Source: Acinetobacter calcoaceticus (lineage in GTDB: Bacteria; Pseudomonadota; Gammaproteobacteria; Pseudomonadales; Moraxellaceae). Taken from it: a DNA stretch of 64,000 nucleotides. The stretch lies in NCBI RefSeq assembly GCF_016508255.1, contig NZ_JADVKT010000002.1:248001-312000 (forward strand), in the 5' to 3' direction. The notes below the pieces were generated by a model that was given only the letters and a program-made list of their open reading frames with translations, was not told the DNA's origin and did not search any database. The translations under genes and the position numbers were made by a program. This document shows, piece after piece, positions 55,088 to 64,000 of the stretch. Within the stretch, counting starts at the first letter, position 1, and every line of letters starts with the position of its first letter.

Positions 55088-57190
55088 TTAAGCCTCGCGA
55101 GCAACTAAGGTCAAAATGTCATAAGTTGCAACAAGTTCACCGCGTTGGTTTTTAACTTTAATGTCCCACACCACAACGCCATGCGCAGGCTGAGATGGGT
55201 CTTTTTGTGGCTTAGGTGTTTTCTGTTTACAGGTGAGTTCAACCTGAATCGAGTCACCAATTTTGACGGGTTCAACAAAGCGTAAATTGTCCATACCGTA
55301 ATTGGCAATGACAGGGCCTTGCGCGGCATCTACAAATAGACCTGCTGCGGCAGACACAATGAAATAGCCATGTGCAACGCGCTCACCAAAGAAAGACTCG
55401 GCAGCTGCAATTTTGTCTGTGTGCGCATAGAAGTAGTCACCACTTAAACCAGCAAAATTGACAATATCTGCTTCGCTTACAGTGCGACGCGCCGTTAATA
55501 AGCGTTCACCAATGACTAACTCATCAAACGACTTTTTAAATGGATGTACGCGGTCTTCATTGACTTTCGAGCCCGCAGTCCACGAGTGGGTAATTTGCGT
55601 CAGGCTGTTTGGAGAACCTTGAATAGCGGTGCGTTGCATGTAGTGTTTAACGGCGCGAATACCGCCTAGTTCTTCGCCACCACCTGCACGACCAGGGCCG
55701 CCGTGTACAAGATGAGGAAGCGGAGAACCATGTCCTGTACTTTCTTTTGCTGACTCTGCGTCGAGTACATGCACACGTCCATGCCAAGGCGCAATTTTTT
55801 GAATAATCTGTTCAATATTCTCATCGTTATTTTTAACGACTGAAGCCACTAAGCTACCTTCGCCAAGTGAAACAAGGTCAGCCAATTCTTCAATGTTGTT
55901 ATATGGCATGAGTGTACATACAGGACCAAAAGCTTCTGTAGTATGCACATGTGTCGCTTGTAAAGGTTGCTCACATAACAATAAAGTTGGAGCGAAAAAA
56001 GCACCTTTTTCAGGATGGTCTGCATTAAATTTAAAGGACTCGTTGTCACCAAAAACAATTTTTGCATCTTTACTGAGTTCAGCAACTTTTTCTGCAACGT
56101 CATGTTTTTGTTTAATGCTCGCTAAAGCGCCCATGGTGGTTTCTTCTTTTTGAGGGTCACCCACCACAACTTTAGCAAGTTTGGCAGTTAGCTTTTCTTG
56201 CACAGCGGTTAATAAATTTTCAGGAACGAAAGCACGACGAATTGCTGTACATTTTTGGCCTGCTTTTGTGGTCATTTCACGGAAGACTTCACGCACAAAT
56301 AAATCGACAGTTTCTTCATTTGCTTCAGGGCTTAAAATTGCACTGTTTACCGAGTCTGCTTCCATGCTAAATGGAATCGAATATTTATTGAGGTGAGGGT
56401 GATTACGCAGTTTTTGGCCTGTGTAAGCAGAACCTGTAAATGTAACGCAGTCTTGTGGGCCTAAGTGGTCGAACAAGTCATAAGTTTGACCGCAAATGAG
56501 TTGTAGCGAACCCTTTGGTAATACATGTGCTTCTTCAATCGCTTTTACAACTGCTTGAGTTAATTGAGAACCATCGGTTGCAGGTTTAACAATACATGGC
56601 ACACCTGCAAGTAGAGTCGGTGCAATCTTTTCAAGCATTCCCCAAATTGGAAAGTTAAATGCATTAATGTGAACGGCAACACCTGCTTTAGGACTTAAAA
56701 TGTGTTTGGCACCAAAAGTTCCATTTTTAGACAATTGAATCCAGCTATCTTCAGTAATAATTTTTTCATCATTGAGTTCACGACGAACCAGACTCGAATA
56801 AGCAAATAATGTCTGGATACCACCTTCAATATCAATCCATGCATCTTTACGAGTTGCACCTGTTGCATAAGCAAGTTTGTAGAACTCTTCCTTACGCTCA
56901 AGTAAATATTGGGCAATTTGTTTTAAAGCATTAGCACGTTGATGAAACGTCCAGTTTGCCAGTTCTGAACCATTTTGTTTGGCATATTGAACAACACGTT
57001 TCATATCAATGCCATGGCTACTTACGGCATAAATCGATTCACCTGTAATGGCATGATAAACAGGGCGTAGTTCTTCACTCGTCGAATGCCATGTTCCATA
57101 GACATAAGAAGCAAGGTGAGGCAGTTGATGCTCAGACTGCTGAAAGTCTGTGTCAGTTGAGGTTCCTTCTAGGTGTGCTTGTTCAAGCAT
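55088..57190 (-). CDS. paaZ: Bifunctional oxepin-CoA hydrolase/semialdehyde dehydrogenase PaaZ
   Basis: 700 residues from the ATG at 57190 (AGGAG 7 bases upstream; a longer TTG start is unlikely). The aldehyde dehydrogenase domain (about 1-520) has its catalytic Cys in G-Q-K-C-T-A-I-R-R. The C-terminal MaoC-type hydratase (about 540-700) has L-S-G-D-Y-F-Y-A-H-T-D with the Asp and His of the active site. It opens the oxepin-CoA ring and oxidises the resulting aldehyde. It is divergent from paaA. Confidence 0.95.
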   Translation of the reverse strand: MLEQAHLEGTSTDTDFQQSEHQLPHLASYVYGTWHSTSEELRPVYHAITGESIYAVSSHGIDMKRVVQYAKQNGSELANWTFHQRANALKQIAQYLLERKEEFYKLAYATGATRKDAWIDIEGGIQTLFAYSSLVRRELNDEKIITEDSWIQLSKNGTFGAKHILSPKAGVAVHINAFNFPIWGMLEKIAPTLLAGVPCIVKPATDGSQLTQAVVKAIEEAHVLPKGSLQLICGQTYDLFDHLGPQDCVTFTGSAYTGQKLRNHPHLNKYSIPFSMEADSVNSAILSPEANEETVDLFVREVFREMTTKAGQKCTAIRRAFVPENLLTAVQEKLTAKLAKVVVGDPQKEETTMGALASIKQKHDVAEKVAELSKDAKIVFGDNESFKFNADHPEKGAFFAPTLLLCEQPLQATHVHTTEAFGPVCTLMPYNNIEELADLVSLGEGSLVASVVKNNDENIEQIIQKIAPWHGRVHVLDAESAKESTGHGSPLPHLVHGGPGRAGGGEELGGIRAVKHYMQRTAIQGSPNSLTQITHSWTAGSKVNEDRVHPFKKSFDELVIGERLLTARRTVSEADIVNFAGLSGDYFYAHTDKIAAAESFFGERVAHGYFIVSAAAGLFVDAAQGPVIANYGMDNLRFVEPVKIGDSIQVELTCKQKTPKPQKDPSQPAHGVVVWDIKVKNQRGELVATYDILTLVAREA

Positions 57191-57373
57191 GACCAAACTC
57201 CTTTTTTATGTGATACATCAATTATAAAAATTGCAAAAATATGATTCATAATTTCAGATTAATTTGGCTAAAAGTCAACTTTATTTTGATTTTTAAAAGT
57301 AAAAAAGTTTTTTACAATTGGTTAATTTTTATTTATTTCAAATATTTAATCTGTTTTTGTGGGGTGAATTTAA

Positions 57374-57417
57374 TTTGATACTAAAAAAGTGGTTGACTTT
57401 GTTTTTTGTGTATCGAA
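57374..57417. promoter_or_regulatory. Inverted repeat around the paaA -35 region
   Basis: In the 265-bp gap between paaZ and paaA, TTTGATAC (57374-57381) and GTATCGAA (57410-57417) form an inverted repeat with one mismatch, enclosing TTGACT (57393-57398). G-TGATAC also recurs at 57210-57216 (near paaZ) and 57431-57437. These are candidate binding sites for the PaaX-type repressor, which is not in this window. Confidence 0.4.
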
Positions 57418-57455
57418 AAATAGATTCAAGGGTGATACCTACAGGGAATGAAAGA

Positions 57456-58394
57456 ATGGAAAACAACTACCAGAAATTTGAACAAAATATTGCCAATGAA
57501 ATTACGATTGAGGCTAAGGATCAAATGCCCGATGCCTACCGTAAAACATTGATTCGTCAAATCGGGCAACATGGCCATTCTGAAATTGTAGGTATGTTGC
57601 CTGAAGGGAACTGGATTACTCGTGCACCAACTTTAAAACGTAAAGCAGTTTTGCTCGCGAAAGTACAAGATGAAGCGGGTCATGGTTTGTATTTGTACAG
57701 TGCGGCAGAAACTTTAGGTGCTGACCGTGATGACATGATGGAAAAATTAATTGATGGGAAAATGAAATACTCATCAATCTTTAACTATCCAACTTTGACT
57801 TGGGCAGATGTCGCTGCAATTGGCTGGCTTGTCGATGGTGCAGCGATTGTAAATCAGGTTGCACTTTGCCGTACTTCATATGGGCCATATGCACGTGCGA
57901 TGGTCCGCATTTGTAAAGAAGAAAGTTTCCACCAACGTCAAGGTTTTGAAGCCATGATGGCTTTGGCAAACGGAACACCAGAACAAAAACAGATGGCACA
58001 AGATGCGGTAAATCGTTATTGGTGGCCAGCACTCATGATGTTTGGTCCAAGTGATGAGCATTCTCCAAACAGCGCGCAAAGCATGGCATGGAAAATCAAA
58101 CGATTCGGTAACGATGAATTACGTCAAAAATTTGTTGATAACACTGTGCCGCAGATTTTACAGCTTGGTTTGGAAGTACCAGATCCAGATTTAAAACTGA
58201 ATGAAGAAACAGGCCACTATGAGTTTGGCGAGATTGACTGGCACGAATTTAATGAAGTGATTGCTGGACGTGGACCATGTAATCACGAGCGTATCGAAGC
58301 ACGCCGTAAAGCATGGGAAAACGGCAAATGGGTTCGTGATGCAGCAGTGGTCTATGCGAAAAAACAGCAGCTTGAAGCGAACAAAGTGGCTTAA
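57456..58394 (+). CDS. paaA: Phenylacetyl-CoA epoxidase subunit A
   Basis: 312 residues from the ATG at 57456 (AGGGA upstream), close to the usual PaaA length. It is the di-iron catalytic subunit: K-V-Q-D-E-A-G-H-G supplies one E-x-x-H set and E-E-S-F-H-Q-R-Q the other. It adds oxygen to the ring of phenylacetyl-CoA together with PaaC, PaaB and the reductase PaaE. Confidence 0.95.
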   Translation: MENNYQKFEQNIANEITIEAKDQMPDAYRKTLIRQIGQHGHSEIVGMLPEGNWITRAPTLKRKAVLLAKVQDEAGHGLYLYSAAETLGADRDDMMEKLIDGKMKYSSIFNYPTLTWADVAAIGWLVDGAAIVNQVALCRTSYGPYARAMVRICKEESFHQRQGFEAMMALANGTPEQKQMAQDAVNRYWWPALMMFGPSDEHSPNSAQSMAWKIKRFGNDELRQKFVDNTVPQILQLGLEVPDPDLKLNEETGHYEFGEIDWHEFNEVIAGRGPCNHERIEARRKAWENGKWVRDAAVVYAKKQQLEANKVA

Positions 58395-58426
58395 CAAGAT
58401 TTATGGAAAAATTTGAGGAAATCAAA

Positions 58427-58717
58427 ATGGAAGATAAAAACAACTGGTCGCTCTACGAAGTATTTGTACGCAGTAAACAAGGCTTAAGCCACCGACACGT
58501 AGGCAGCTTAAGAGCACCTGATGATGAAATTGCACTACAACATGCGCGTGATGTTTACACACGCCGTAATGAAGGGATTAGCATTTGGGTGGTTCGCTCT
58601 GAACTGATTAAATCATCACAGCCAGATGAAAAAGCAGAATTTTTCGATCCTTCTCTAGACAAGGTTTATCGTCATCCGACTTTTTACCATATTCCAGATG
58701 GCATTGAGCACATGTAA
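58427..58717 (+). CDS. paaB: Phenylacetyl-CoA epoxidase subunit B
   Basis: 96 residues from the ATG at 58427, which has GAGGA upstream and gives the standard length; an ATG eight codons earlier has no ribosome site. L-Y-E-V-F-V-R-S-K-Q-G-L-S-H-R-H-V-G-S-L and the end F-Y-x-I-P-D-G-I-E-H-M are strongly conserved PaaB sequence. It is a structural bridge in the epoxidase complex. Confidence 0.95.
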   Translation: MEDKNNWSLYEVFVRSKQGLSHRHVGSLRAPDDEIALQHARDVYTRRNEGISIWVVRSELIKSSQPDEKAEFFDPSLDKVYRHPTFYHIPDGIEHM

Positions 58718-58729
58718 GGGGAATGGCAC

Positions 58730-59485
58730 ATGAATCATTCAGTTTTATCTAAATTCTTATTACATATTGGCGACAGCCAACTGGTTTTATCTCAGCGTTT
58801 GGCTGAATGGTGCGGGCATGCACCTGAGCTTGAAGTTGATATTGCTTTAGCAAATATCGGTTTGGACTTGTTAGGTCAGGCTAGAAACTTTCTGACGTTG
58901 GCCGGTCAATATGATGAAGCTAAACGTGATGAAGATCAGCTAGCGTATTTCCGTACAGAGCGTGAGTTTTTAAACCTACTGTTGTGCGAACAACCCAATG
59001 GTGATTTTGCTCAAACGATTGTACGCCAGTGGTTGATGGATCATTACCATCTTCATCTATTTACTGCTTTAACCCAGAGTTCACTTCCAGAAGTCAGTGC
59101 ACTTGCCGTGAAATCTTTAAAAGAAGTGAAATATCACATCCGTTTTTCGACAAGCTGGATGGAACGTTTAAGTTTAAGTACAGATGAAGCGCATCAACGT
59201 GTGCAAGATGGATTAAATAATTTATGGCGTTTTACCGCTGAATTATTTGAACTCAATGCAGATGAACAAGCATTAGTCGCACAAGGTGTGATTCCAGATT
59301 TTTCAAATGAAAAAGAACAATGGAACCAAACCATTGCAGATGAACTTAAGCGCTTTGAATTAAATGTTGCTGTGAATGGGGCTTATCGCCGTGGTGCAAA
59401 ACAAGGATTGCATACCGAGCATTTAGGTTATTTGTTGGCTGAAATGCAAAGTATTCAAAGAACTTATCCGGGAATGACCTGGTAA
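58730..59485 (+). CDS. paaC: Phenylacetyl-CoA epoxidase structural subunit C
   Basis: 251 residues with the PaaC ferritin-like fold (G-L-D-L-L-G-Q-A-R, V-K-Y-H-I-R-F-S, and A-K-Q-G-L-H-T-E-H-L-G-Y-L-L-A-E-M near the end). It pairs with PaaA but lacks the full metal site. It stands 12 bp after paaB. Confidence 0.95.
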   Translation: MNHSVLSKFLLHIGDSQLVLSQRLAEWCGHAPELEVDIALANIGLDLLGQARNFLTLAGQYDEAKRDEDQLAYFRTEREFLNLLLCEQPNGDFAQTIVRQWLMDHYHLHLFTALTQSSLPEVSALAVKSLKEVKYHIRFSTSWMERLSLSTDEAHQRVQDGLNNLWRFTAELFELNADEQALVAQGVIPDFSNEKEQWNQTIADELKRFELNVAVNGAYRRGAKQGLHTEHLGYLLAEMQSIQRTYPGMTW

Positions 59486-59501
59486 GACAAGGAGGTGAGC
59501 C

Positions 59502-60002
59502 ATGCACATGATTCGTCATTGCATCGACCAATGTTGGGATGTTCTACAAACGGTAAGTGACCCTGAAATTCCGGTTTTATCTGTTGTGGATTTAGGCATG
59601 ATTCGCGGCGTAGACATTAACGATCAACAAGAAATTATTGTTCGTTTAACTCCGACATATAGCGGTTGCCCAGCAACAGATATGTTGAAAGCGCAAATTG
59701 TGGAAGCATTTACCGCAGAAGCTTTGACACCAGTCAAAGTGATGGTTGATTTGTCAGAAGCATGGACCACGGACTGGATGTCTGAAGCGGGTAAAAAGAA
59801 ACTGCAAGTCTATGGCATCGCACCACCTGAAGGGTTGGCGCATCAATGTGGTACTCACGTTCACTTAAAAGATGGTGTCGAGTGCCCACGTTGTAAAAGC
59901 CGACACACCCGACTATTAACAGAGTTTAGTTCTACCGCCTGTAAAGCACTTTATAAATGTCAGGACTGTCTTGAGCCTTTTGATTACTTCAAATGTATTT
60001 AA
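59502..60002 (+). CDS. paaD: Epoxidase maturation protein PaaD
   Basis: 166 residues. The N-terminal DUF59/MIP18 domain (V-S-D-P-E-I-P-V-L-S-V-V-D-L-G-M) is followed by a C-terminal four-Cys zinc ribbon (E-C-P-R-C-K-S, Y-K-C-Q-D-C). It is needed for making the iron centres of the epoxidase system. GGAGG precedes the start; a second ATG two codons later is possible. Confidence 0.93.
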   Translation: MHMIRHCIDQCWDVLQTVSDPEIPVLSVVDLGMIRGVDINDQQEIIVRLTPTYSGCPATDMLKAQIVEAFTAEALTPVKVMVDLSEAWTTDWMSEAGKKKLQVYGIAPPEGLAHQCGTHVHLKDGVECPRCKSRHTRLLTEFSSTACKALYKCQDCLEPFDYFKCI

Positions 60003-60025
60003 GTCTTTAGATAAGGAAATCAGCC

Positions 60026-61087
60026 ATGAGCCAATTTGTACCATTAAAAGTAAAAAGTATTACGCCTCAAACCGATCAGGCAATTTGTATTGCATTTGAC
60101 ATTGTACCTGAACAACAAGAACAATTTCAGTTTCAACCGGGTCAACATTTAACCATTCGCCACTTAACCGAAGCGGGTGAAATCCGTCGTTGTTATTCAA
60201 TTTGTAGCTATGCGGGCAAAGAAGACATTAGTATTGCGGTTAAAAAAATTGATCAGGGTCAATTTTCACATTGGGCAAATGACCATTTAAAAGTGGGTGA
60301 TGTGCTTGAAGTGATGCCACCACAAGGCGTGTTTTTTCAAAAAGCAGCCAAGGTGGGCGGACAAAACTTTTTAGGCGTTGCTGCAGGCAGTGGTATTACT
60401 CCAATTTTATCAATTGTTAAGCAAGTTTTATTTGAACAACCTGAAGCTAAATTTACGTTGCTCTATGGCAATCGCTCATGGAAACAAACCATGTTTGCCG
60501 AGCAAATTATGGATTTGAAAGATCAGTTTAAAGAACGCTTTCAGCTCATCAATATTTTTTCTCGTGAGTTCAACGATAGTGAGCTGATGAACGGTCGTAT
60601 TGATGAAGAAAAGCTTAAACGCCTTTTTGATTTTGATGTGCTTGAAACGAGTTTTGACCATGTGTTTGCCTGTGGTCCAGATGAAATGATGAATGCCGTA
60701 GAAAGCACTTTGCCCAACTATGGTATTGCAAAAGAAAAAATCCACACCGAACGTTTCCATACGGGACAAGCGCGTAAACGTAGCGCTGAAGCTGATGCAA
60801 ATCGTAAGGAAGAAAAAGTAAACATTATTTTAGATGGTCGTGAGCTGATTGTTTCTGTGGCTCAGGATGATGAAAGTATTCTTGATGCGGCTTTACGTGC
60901 GGGTGCTGACTTACCGTATGCCTGTAAAGGTGGGGTGTGTGCGACCTGTCGTTGTAAAGTTGTTTCTGGTGAAGTCGACATGTTCCTTAACTATAGCCTT
61001 GAAAAAGATGAAGTTGAAAAGGGCTATGTGCTTAGCTGTCAAACCTTACCAAAAGGCTCAAATGTTCGTTTGAGTTTTGATGAATAG
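60026..61087 (+). CDS. paaE: Phenylacetyl-CoA epoxidase reductase PaaE
   Basis: 353 residues: an FAD-binding barrel (R-C-Y-S-I-C-S), an NAD(P)H domain (G-S-G-I-T-P-I-L-S) and a C-terminal plant-type [2Fe-2S] ferredoxin with Y-A-C-K-G-G-V-C-A-T-C and a fourth Cys in L-S-C-Q-T. It passes electrons from NADPH to PaaA. Confidence 0.95.
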   Translation: MSQFVPLKVKSITPQTDQAICIAFDIVPEQQEQFQFQPGQHLTIRHLTEAGEIRRCYSICSYAGKEDISIAVKKIDQGQFSHWANDHLKVGDVLEVMPPQGVFFQKAAKVGGQNFLGVAAGSGITPILSIVKQVLFEQPEAKFTLLYGNRSWKQTMFAEQIMDLKDQFKERFQLINIFSREFNDSELMNGRIDEEKLKRLFDFDVLETSFDHVFACGPDEMMNAVESTLPNYGIAKEKIHTERFHTGQARKRSAEADANRKEEKVNIILDGRELIVSVAQDDESILDAALRAGADLPYACKGGVCATCRCKVVSGEVDMFLNYSLEKDEVEKGYVLSCQTLPKGSNVRLSFDE

Positions 61088-61095
61088 AGGCCACC

Positions 61096-61869
61096 ATGCA
61101 AGAGTTGATTAAAGCCAGCACAGCGGTTGACGGTGTTTTGTTATTAACACTAAACCGTCCAGAAAAAAGAAATGCTTTAAACAATGCAACATTGCAGTGT
61201 TTATGCGAGTTACTCGAAGAAGCTGAGCACAATGCTCAAGTCAAAGTGGTGGTTTTAACGGGTAACGCTCAATGTTTTGCAGCTGGAGCAGATCTTACGG
61301 AGTTGGCTGCAATGGACGCCGTGACTTTGCAACTCGATATACGCCCGAAGCTTTGGCAAAAAATTGATGCGTTTAGTAAGCCACTGATTACCGCAGTGAA
61401 TGGTTATGCATTAGGTGCTGGGTTTGAGCTGGTTTTGCATTCGGATATGGTGATTTGCGGTGAAAATGCCCGTTTTGCTTTACCTGAAATTGGCTTGGGT
61501 ATGTTGCCGGGTGCAGGCGGAACGCAGCGTTTAGCGCGCTTGGTTGGGCAACAGCTCACCATGCGCTGGGCGATGACAGGTGAGATGATTTCGGCAAAAC
61601 AGGCTGAGCAACACGGCATTTGCAGTCAAGTCGTACCGACTGAATTAACCGTTGAATATGCGGTTCAACTTGCAGCCAAAATTGCGAAACAAGCGCCTTT
61701 AGCGATTCGCGTGATTAAACAATCAATTAAAAGTATTCATGAAACGACTTTAAGTCAGGGACTCAAGTTTGAACGTCAAAACTTTGTCTGGCTGGCTGCT
61801 ACAAAAGATCGAAACGAAGGGATTAATGCTTTCTTTGAGAAAAGAAAGCCAGTGTTTAGAGGTGAGTGA
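61096..61869 (+). CDS. paaF: 2,3-Dehydroadipyl-CoA hydratase PaaF
   Basis: 257 residues of the crotonase fold with the oxyanion-hole segments A-A-G-A-D-L and A-L-G-A-G-F-E-L, and both catalytic-type Glu residues in the usual place (P-E-I-G-L-G-M-L-P-G-A-G-G-T). It hydrates 2,3-dehydroadipyl-CoA in the beta-oxidation part of the pathway. It stands 8 bp after paaE and its stop overlaps paaG. Confidence 0.92.
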   Translation: MQELIKASTAVDGVLLLTLNRPEKRNALNNATLQCLCELLEEAEHNAQVKVVVLTGNAQCFAAGADLTELAAMDAVTLQLDIRPKLWQKIDAFSKPLITAVNGYALGAGFELVLHSDMVICGENARFALPEIGLGMLPGAGGTQRLARLVGQQLTMRWAMTGEMISAKQAEQHGICSQVVPTELTVEYAVQLAAKIAKQAPLAIRVIKQSIKSIHETTLSQGLKFERQNFVWLAATKDRNEGINAFFEKRKPVFRGE

Positions 61870-62660
61870 TGGACTATCAAAATATTATTGCTGAAGAAAA
61901 AAATGGTGTTGGCTACCTGACATTTAACCGCCCAAAAGCACTAAATAGCTTTAACGTTGATATGCACCGTGAAGTGGCTGAGGTTTTAAACCTGTGGACT
62001 AAAAATCCGGATGTTCGCTGTGTGGTGATTAGTGGCGAAGGCCGTGGCTTCTGTGCAGGGCAAGACTTAGGCGACCGTGTAGTAGACCCAAATGCTGAAG
62101 CGCCAGATTTAGGATATTCCATTGAAACTTACTATAACCCGCTCATTAAAACGATTGTAAATATGCCAAAACCTGTTATTTGTGCTGTAAACGGCGTGGC
62201 AGCAGGTGCGGGGGCAAATATTGCACTGGCGTGTGATTTGGTGATTGCAGCTAAATCGGCAAACTTCGTACAAGCATTTTGCCGCTTAGGTTTGGTCCCT
62301 GACTCTGCGGGTACATGGTTTTTACCACGTGCTGTAGGCCATGCGCGTGCTATGGGTTTGACGTTGTTAGGTGACAAGCTCCCAGCAGAAACCGCAAAAG
62401 AATGGGGCATGATTTGGGATGTGGTTGAAGACGCTGAGCTTAAAGAAAAAGTCACTGAACTCGCAGAGCGTTTAGCGAAACAGCCTACTTTTGGTTTATC
62501 TCTCATTAAAAAAGCCATTCATCAATCAAGTAATAACACCTTTGATGAGCAAGTGCTGCTAGAGCGAGATTTACAACGTATTGCGGGTCGTTCAGAAGAT
62601 TATCGTGAAGGTGTGCAAGCCTTTATGAATAAACGTGAACCAAATTTTAAAGGGCGCTAA
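61869..62660 (+). CDS. paaG: Ring-epoxide/enoyl-CoA isomerase PaaG
   Basis: 263 residues, second crotonase-fold gene. G-F-C-A-G-Q-D-L-G-D-R and G-A-G-A-N-I-A-L-A are conserved. The active-site Asp lies in L-V-P-D-S-A-G-T-W, typical of PaaG. It turns the ring epoxide into oxepin-CoA and later moves a double bond. I chose the ATG at 61869, which overlaps the paaF stop (TGATG); GTG one codon earlier is possible. Confidence 0.92.
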   Translation: MDYQNIIAEEKNGVGYLTFNRPKALNSFNVDMHREVAEVLNLWTKNPDVRCVVISGEGRGFCAGQDLGDRVVDPNAEAPDLGYSIETYYNPLIKTIVNMPKPVICAVNGVAAGAGANIALACDLVIAAKSANFVQAFCRLGLVPDSAGTWFLPRAVGHARAMGLTLLGDKLPAETAKEWGMIWDVVEDAELKEKVTELAERLAKQPTFGLSLIKKAIHQSSNNTFDEQVLLERDLQRIAGRSEDYREGVQAFMNKREPNFKGR

Positions 62661-62662
62661 GC

Positions 62663-64000
62663 ATGACAGATTTAGACTTATCTCGTGCCCGAATTGCCGT
62701 CATTGGCTCCGGCACTATGGGCATCGGCATTGCTCAATTAGCCATCGTCAATGGGCACTCGACCGTTTTGTATGATCTAGACGCTCAAAAAGCGCAACAA
62801 GCAGTTGAGGGCTTGGGGCAGACGTTTAAAAAGCTGGTTGAAAAGAGCAAGCTTACACAACAGCAAGCTGATGATGCTTTAGCGCGTTTAACTGTAGTGA
62901 ATCAAGTTGAAGCGCTACGTGATGCTGACTTGGTCATTGAAGCAGTCGTTGAGAAAAAAGAAGTCAAACAGTCTTTATTTAAACAACTCGCTGAAATTTG
63001 TAGTTCGCAAACTATTTTTGCAAGTAATACATCTTCAATTTCAGTGACCGCAATTTCGGCTGGCATTGCTCACCCTGAGCGCGTGGTCGGTTTACACTTT
63101 TTTAACCCCGCGCCAGTCATGAAACTGGTTGAAATTGTACAAGGCTTAAAAAACCCAAACAGCTTATGTTTGGCTTTAAAAAAGTTGATGTTAAATTGGA
63201 AAAAAATTCCAGTACTCACCAAGTCGACTCCGGGTTTTATTGTTAACCGAATTGCACGTCCGTTTTATGCAGAAGGCTTTAGAGCACTGCAAGAACAAGT
63301 CACCAGCTACGACCAGCTAGACTATGCTTTAAAGCAATGCGGTGGTTTTGCGATGGGGCCGTGTGAACTTACCGACCTCATTGGGCAAGATGTTAACTTT
63401 TCGGTGACCCAAAGCGTTTATCAAGAGTTCTTTTACGAGCCGCGTTACCGTCCAAGCCTAATTCAAAAAGAATTAGTCGATGCGGGCGCGTGGGGCCGTA
63501 AGTCAAAACAAGGCTTTTACAGCTATAACGAAAAAAATCAGTATGAGACATTTCAGCCTCCAGTTGTGGTTGCCAAACCAATTGATGCACATATTCAGCT
63601 CAAAGGGACTTGGTCTCAGCTACCTGCTTTTTTAACGCGTTTAGGTTTAAAAAGCGGATCTGCAAGCGACGACAATATTCTTCAAATTGATGATATCGAC
63701 TTGCGTTTAAGCCAAGGTGAGTCAGCCAATATTCATTACTTGAGCCGTAAAGTGGTTTTAATGGATTGGCATCATGATTTTGAGCAGGCGCAGGCTGTGG
63801 TGCTCAGTCATAACGAGCTTTGTGACGCAAGTGACCTCGCTAAAGTTGAAGCTTACTTTGCGCAGTTTGGCATGAGCGTGATGTGGATTAAAGACCATCC
63901 GGCACTGTTAACCTTACGTACCATCGCTTTACTCATTAATGAAGCATGCGAAGCAAGTTTACATGGTGTTGCAAGTCTGGAAGATATTGATAATGCCATG
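62663..64000 (+). CDS. paaH: 3-Hydroxyadipyl-CoA dehydrogenase PaaH (partial, cut by window end)
   Basis: An open frame from the ATG at 62663 runs through the window end, 446 codons so far. The NAD site I-G-S-G-T-M-G-I-G-I-A-Q is at residues 15-26. The active-site part V-V-G-L-H-F-F-N-P-A-P-V-M-K-L-V-E-I-V and a second 3HCDH C-terminal domain beginning near residue 400 follow. It oxidises 3-hydroxyadipyl-CoA. It is 2 bp after paaG, as in E. coli. Confidence 0.93.
   Translation, partial: MTDLDLSRARIAVIGSGTMGIGIAQLAIVNGHSTVLYDLDAQKAQQAVEGLGQTFKKLVEKSKLTQQQADDALARLTVVNQVEALRDADLVIEAVVEKKEVKQSLFKQLAEICSSQTIFASNTSSISVTAISAGIAHPERVVGLHFFNPAPVMKLVEIVQGLKNPNSLCLALKKLMLNWKKIPVLTKSTPGFIVNRIARPFYAEGFRALQEQVTSYDQLDYALKQCGGFAMGPCELTDLIGQDVNFSVTQSVYQEFFYEPRYRPSLIQKELVDAGAWGRKSKQGFYSYNEKNQYETFQPPVVVAKPIDAHIQLKGTWSQLPAFLTRLGLKSGSASDDNILQIDDIDLRLSQGESANIHYLSRKVVLMDWHHDFEQAQAVVLSHNELCDASDLAKVEAYFAQFGMSVMWIKDHPALLTLRTIALLINEACEASLHGVASLEDIDNAM

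Noticed and set aside
57318..57455. Longer N-terminus for PaaA
   Set aside because: It would run through the promoter region and add 46 residues without family likeness; the ATG at 57456 gives the usual length.
1..64000. CRISPR arrays, insertion sequences, integrase or phage genes, tRNA and rRNA genes
   Set aside because: None was recognised on either strand; the accessory character comes from the Rhs/VgrG islands alone.

Overview
The window looks like a chromosomal stretch of an Acinetobacter species, probably of the baumannii/calcoaceticus group. The evidence is the low G+C, the typical Acinetobacter type VI secretion system (T6SS) order (tssB-tssC-hcp-tssE-tssF-tssG, an extra membrane gene, tssM-tagF-tagN-PAAR-clpV-tssA-tssK-tssL-tagX, no tssJ in the window), and an E. 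coli-like paaZ/paaABCDEFGH block. The species was inferred from gene order and protein character only; no database was searched. I saw no tRNA, rRNA, CRISPR array or insertion sequence.

Layout. (1) 1-3.1 kb: the 3' end of an allophanate hydrolase-like gene, translationally coupled to a lipoprotein substrate-binding protein. The ATPase and permease of the same ABC importer lie convergent to it. (2) 3.2-5.9 kb: a small NTF2-like protein and a DHA2-type MFS transporter, divergent from a LysR regulator. (3) 6.0-16.7 kb: T6SS effector island 1: vgrG, a 1610-residue Rhs polymorphic toxin, its immunity gene, a displaced Rhs C-terminal toxin cassette with its own immunity gene, then a decayed third toxin tail with one more immunity-like gene. 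(4) 16.8-23.6 kb: island 2: a second vgrG, a 987-residue unrecognised effector candidate, and a convergent lipoprotein with a formylglycine-generating-enzyme fold that lacks the catalytic cysteines and is a candidate immunity protein. (5) 24.4-46.7 kb: the structural T6SS cluster. (6) 46.8-55 kb: mixed chromosomal genes: YcaQ-like glycosylase, GNAT, MocR regulator, queH, a small Cys protein, soxR, a DUF333-I78 lipoprotein, sdaA. (7) 55-64 kb: phenylacetate catabolism, paaZ divergent from paaABCDEFG and a paaH cut by the window end.

How it works together. Regions 3-5 form one functional unit. The cluster at 24-46 kb builds the contractile machine, and the two upstream islands supply VgrG tips that carry transthyretin-like C-terminal extensions and matching cargo. 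Both vgrG genes start from near-identical promoters whose -35 box lies inside the same palindrome (AGACA-N4-TGTCT). A degenerate third copy lies in the gene-free AT-rich stretch before the structural cluster. This is the most interesting regulatory signal here, because Acinetobacter T6SS is known to be silenced by plasmid-borne TetR-type repressors, which typically bind palindromes of this kind.

Other regulatory finds are a 16/18 match to the SoxR box just downstream of the soxR -10 element, a perfect TGTGA-N6-TCACA (CRP/Vfr-type) site before a small Cys protein, a strong hairpin behind hcp, and a minus-strand terminator with an upstream hairpin that looks like a small RNA.
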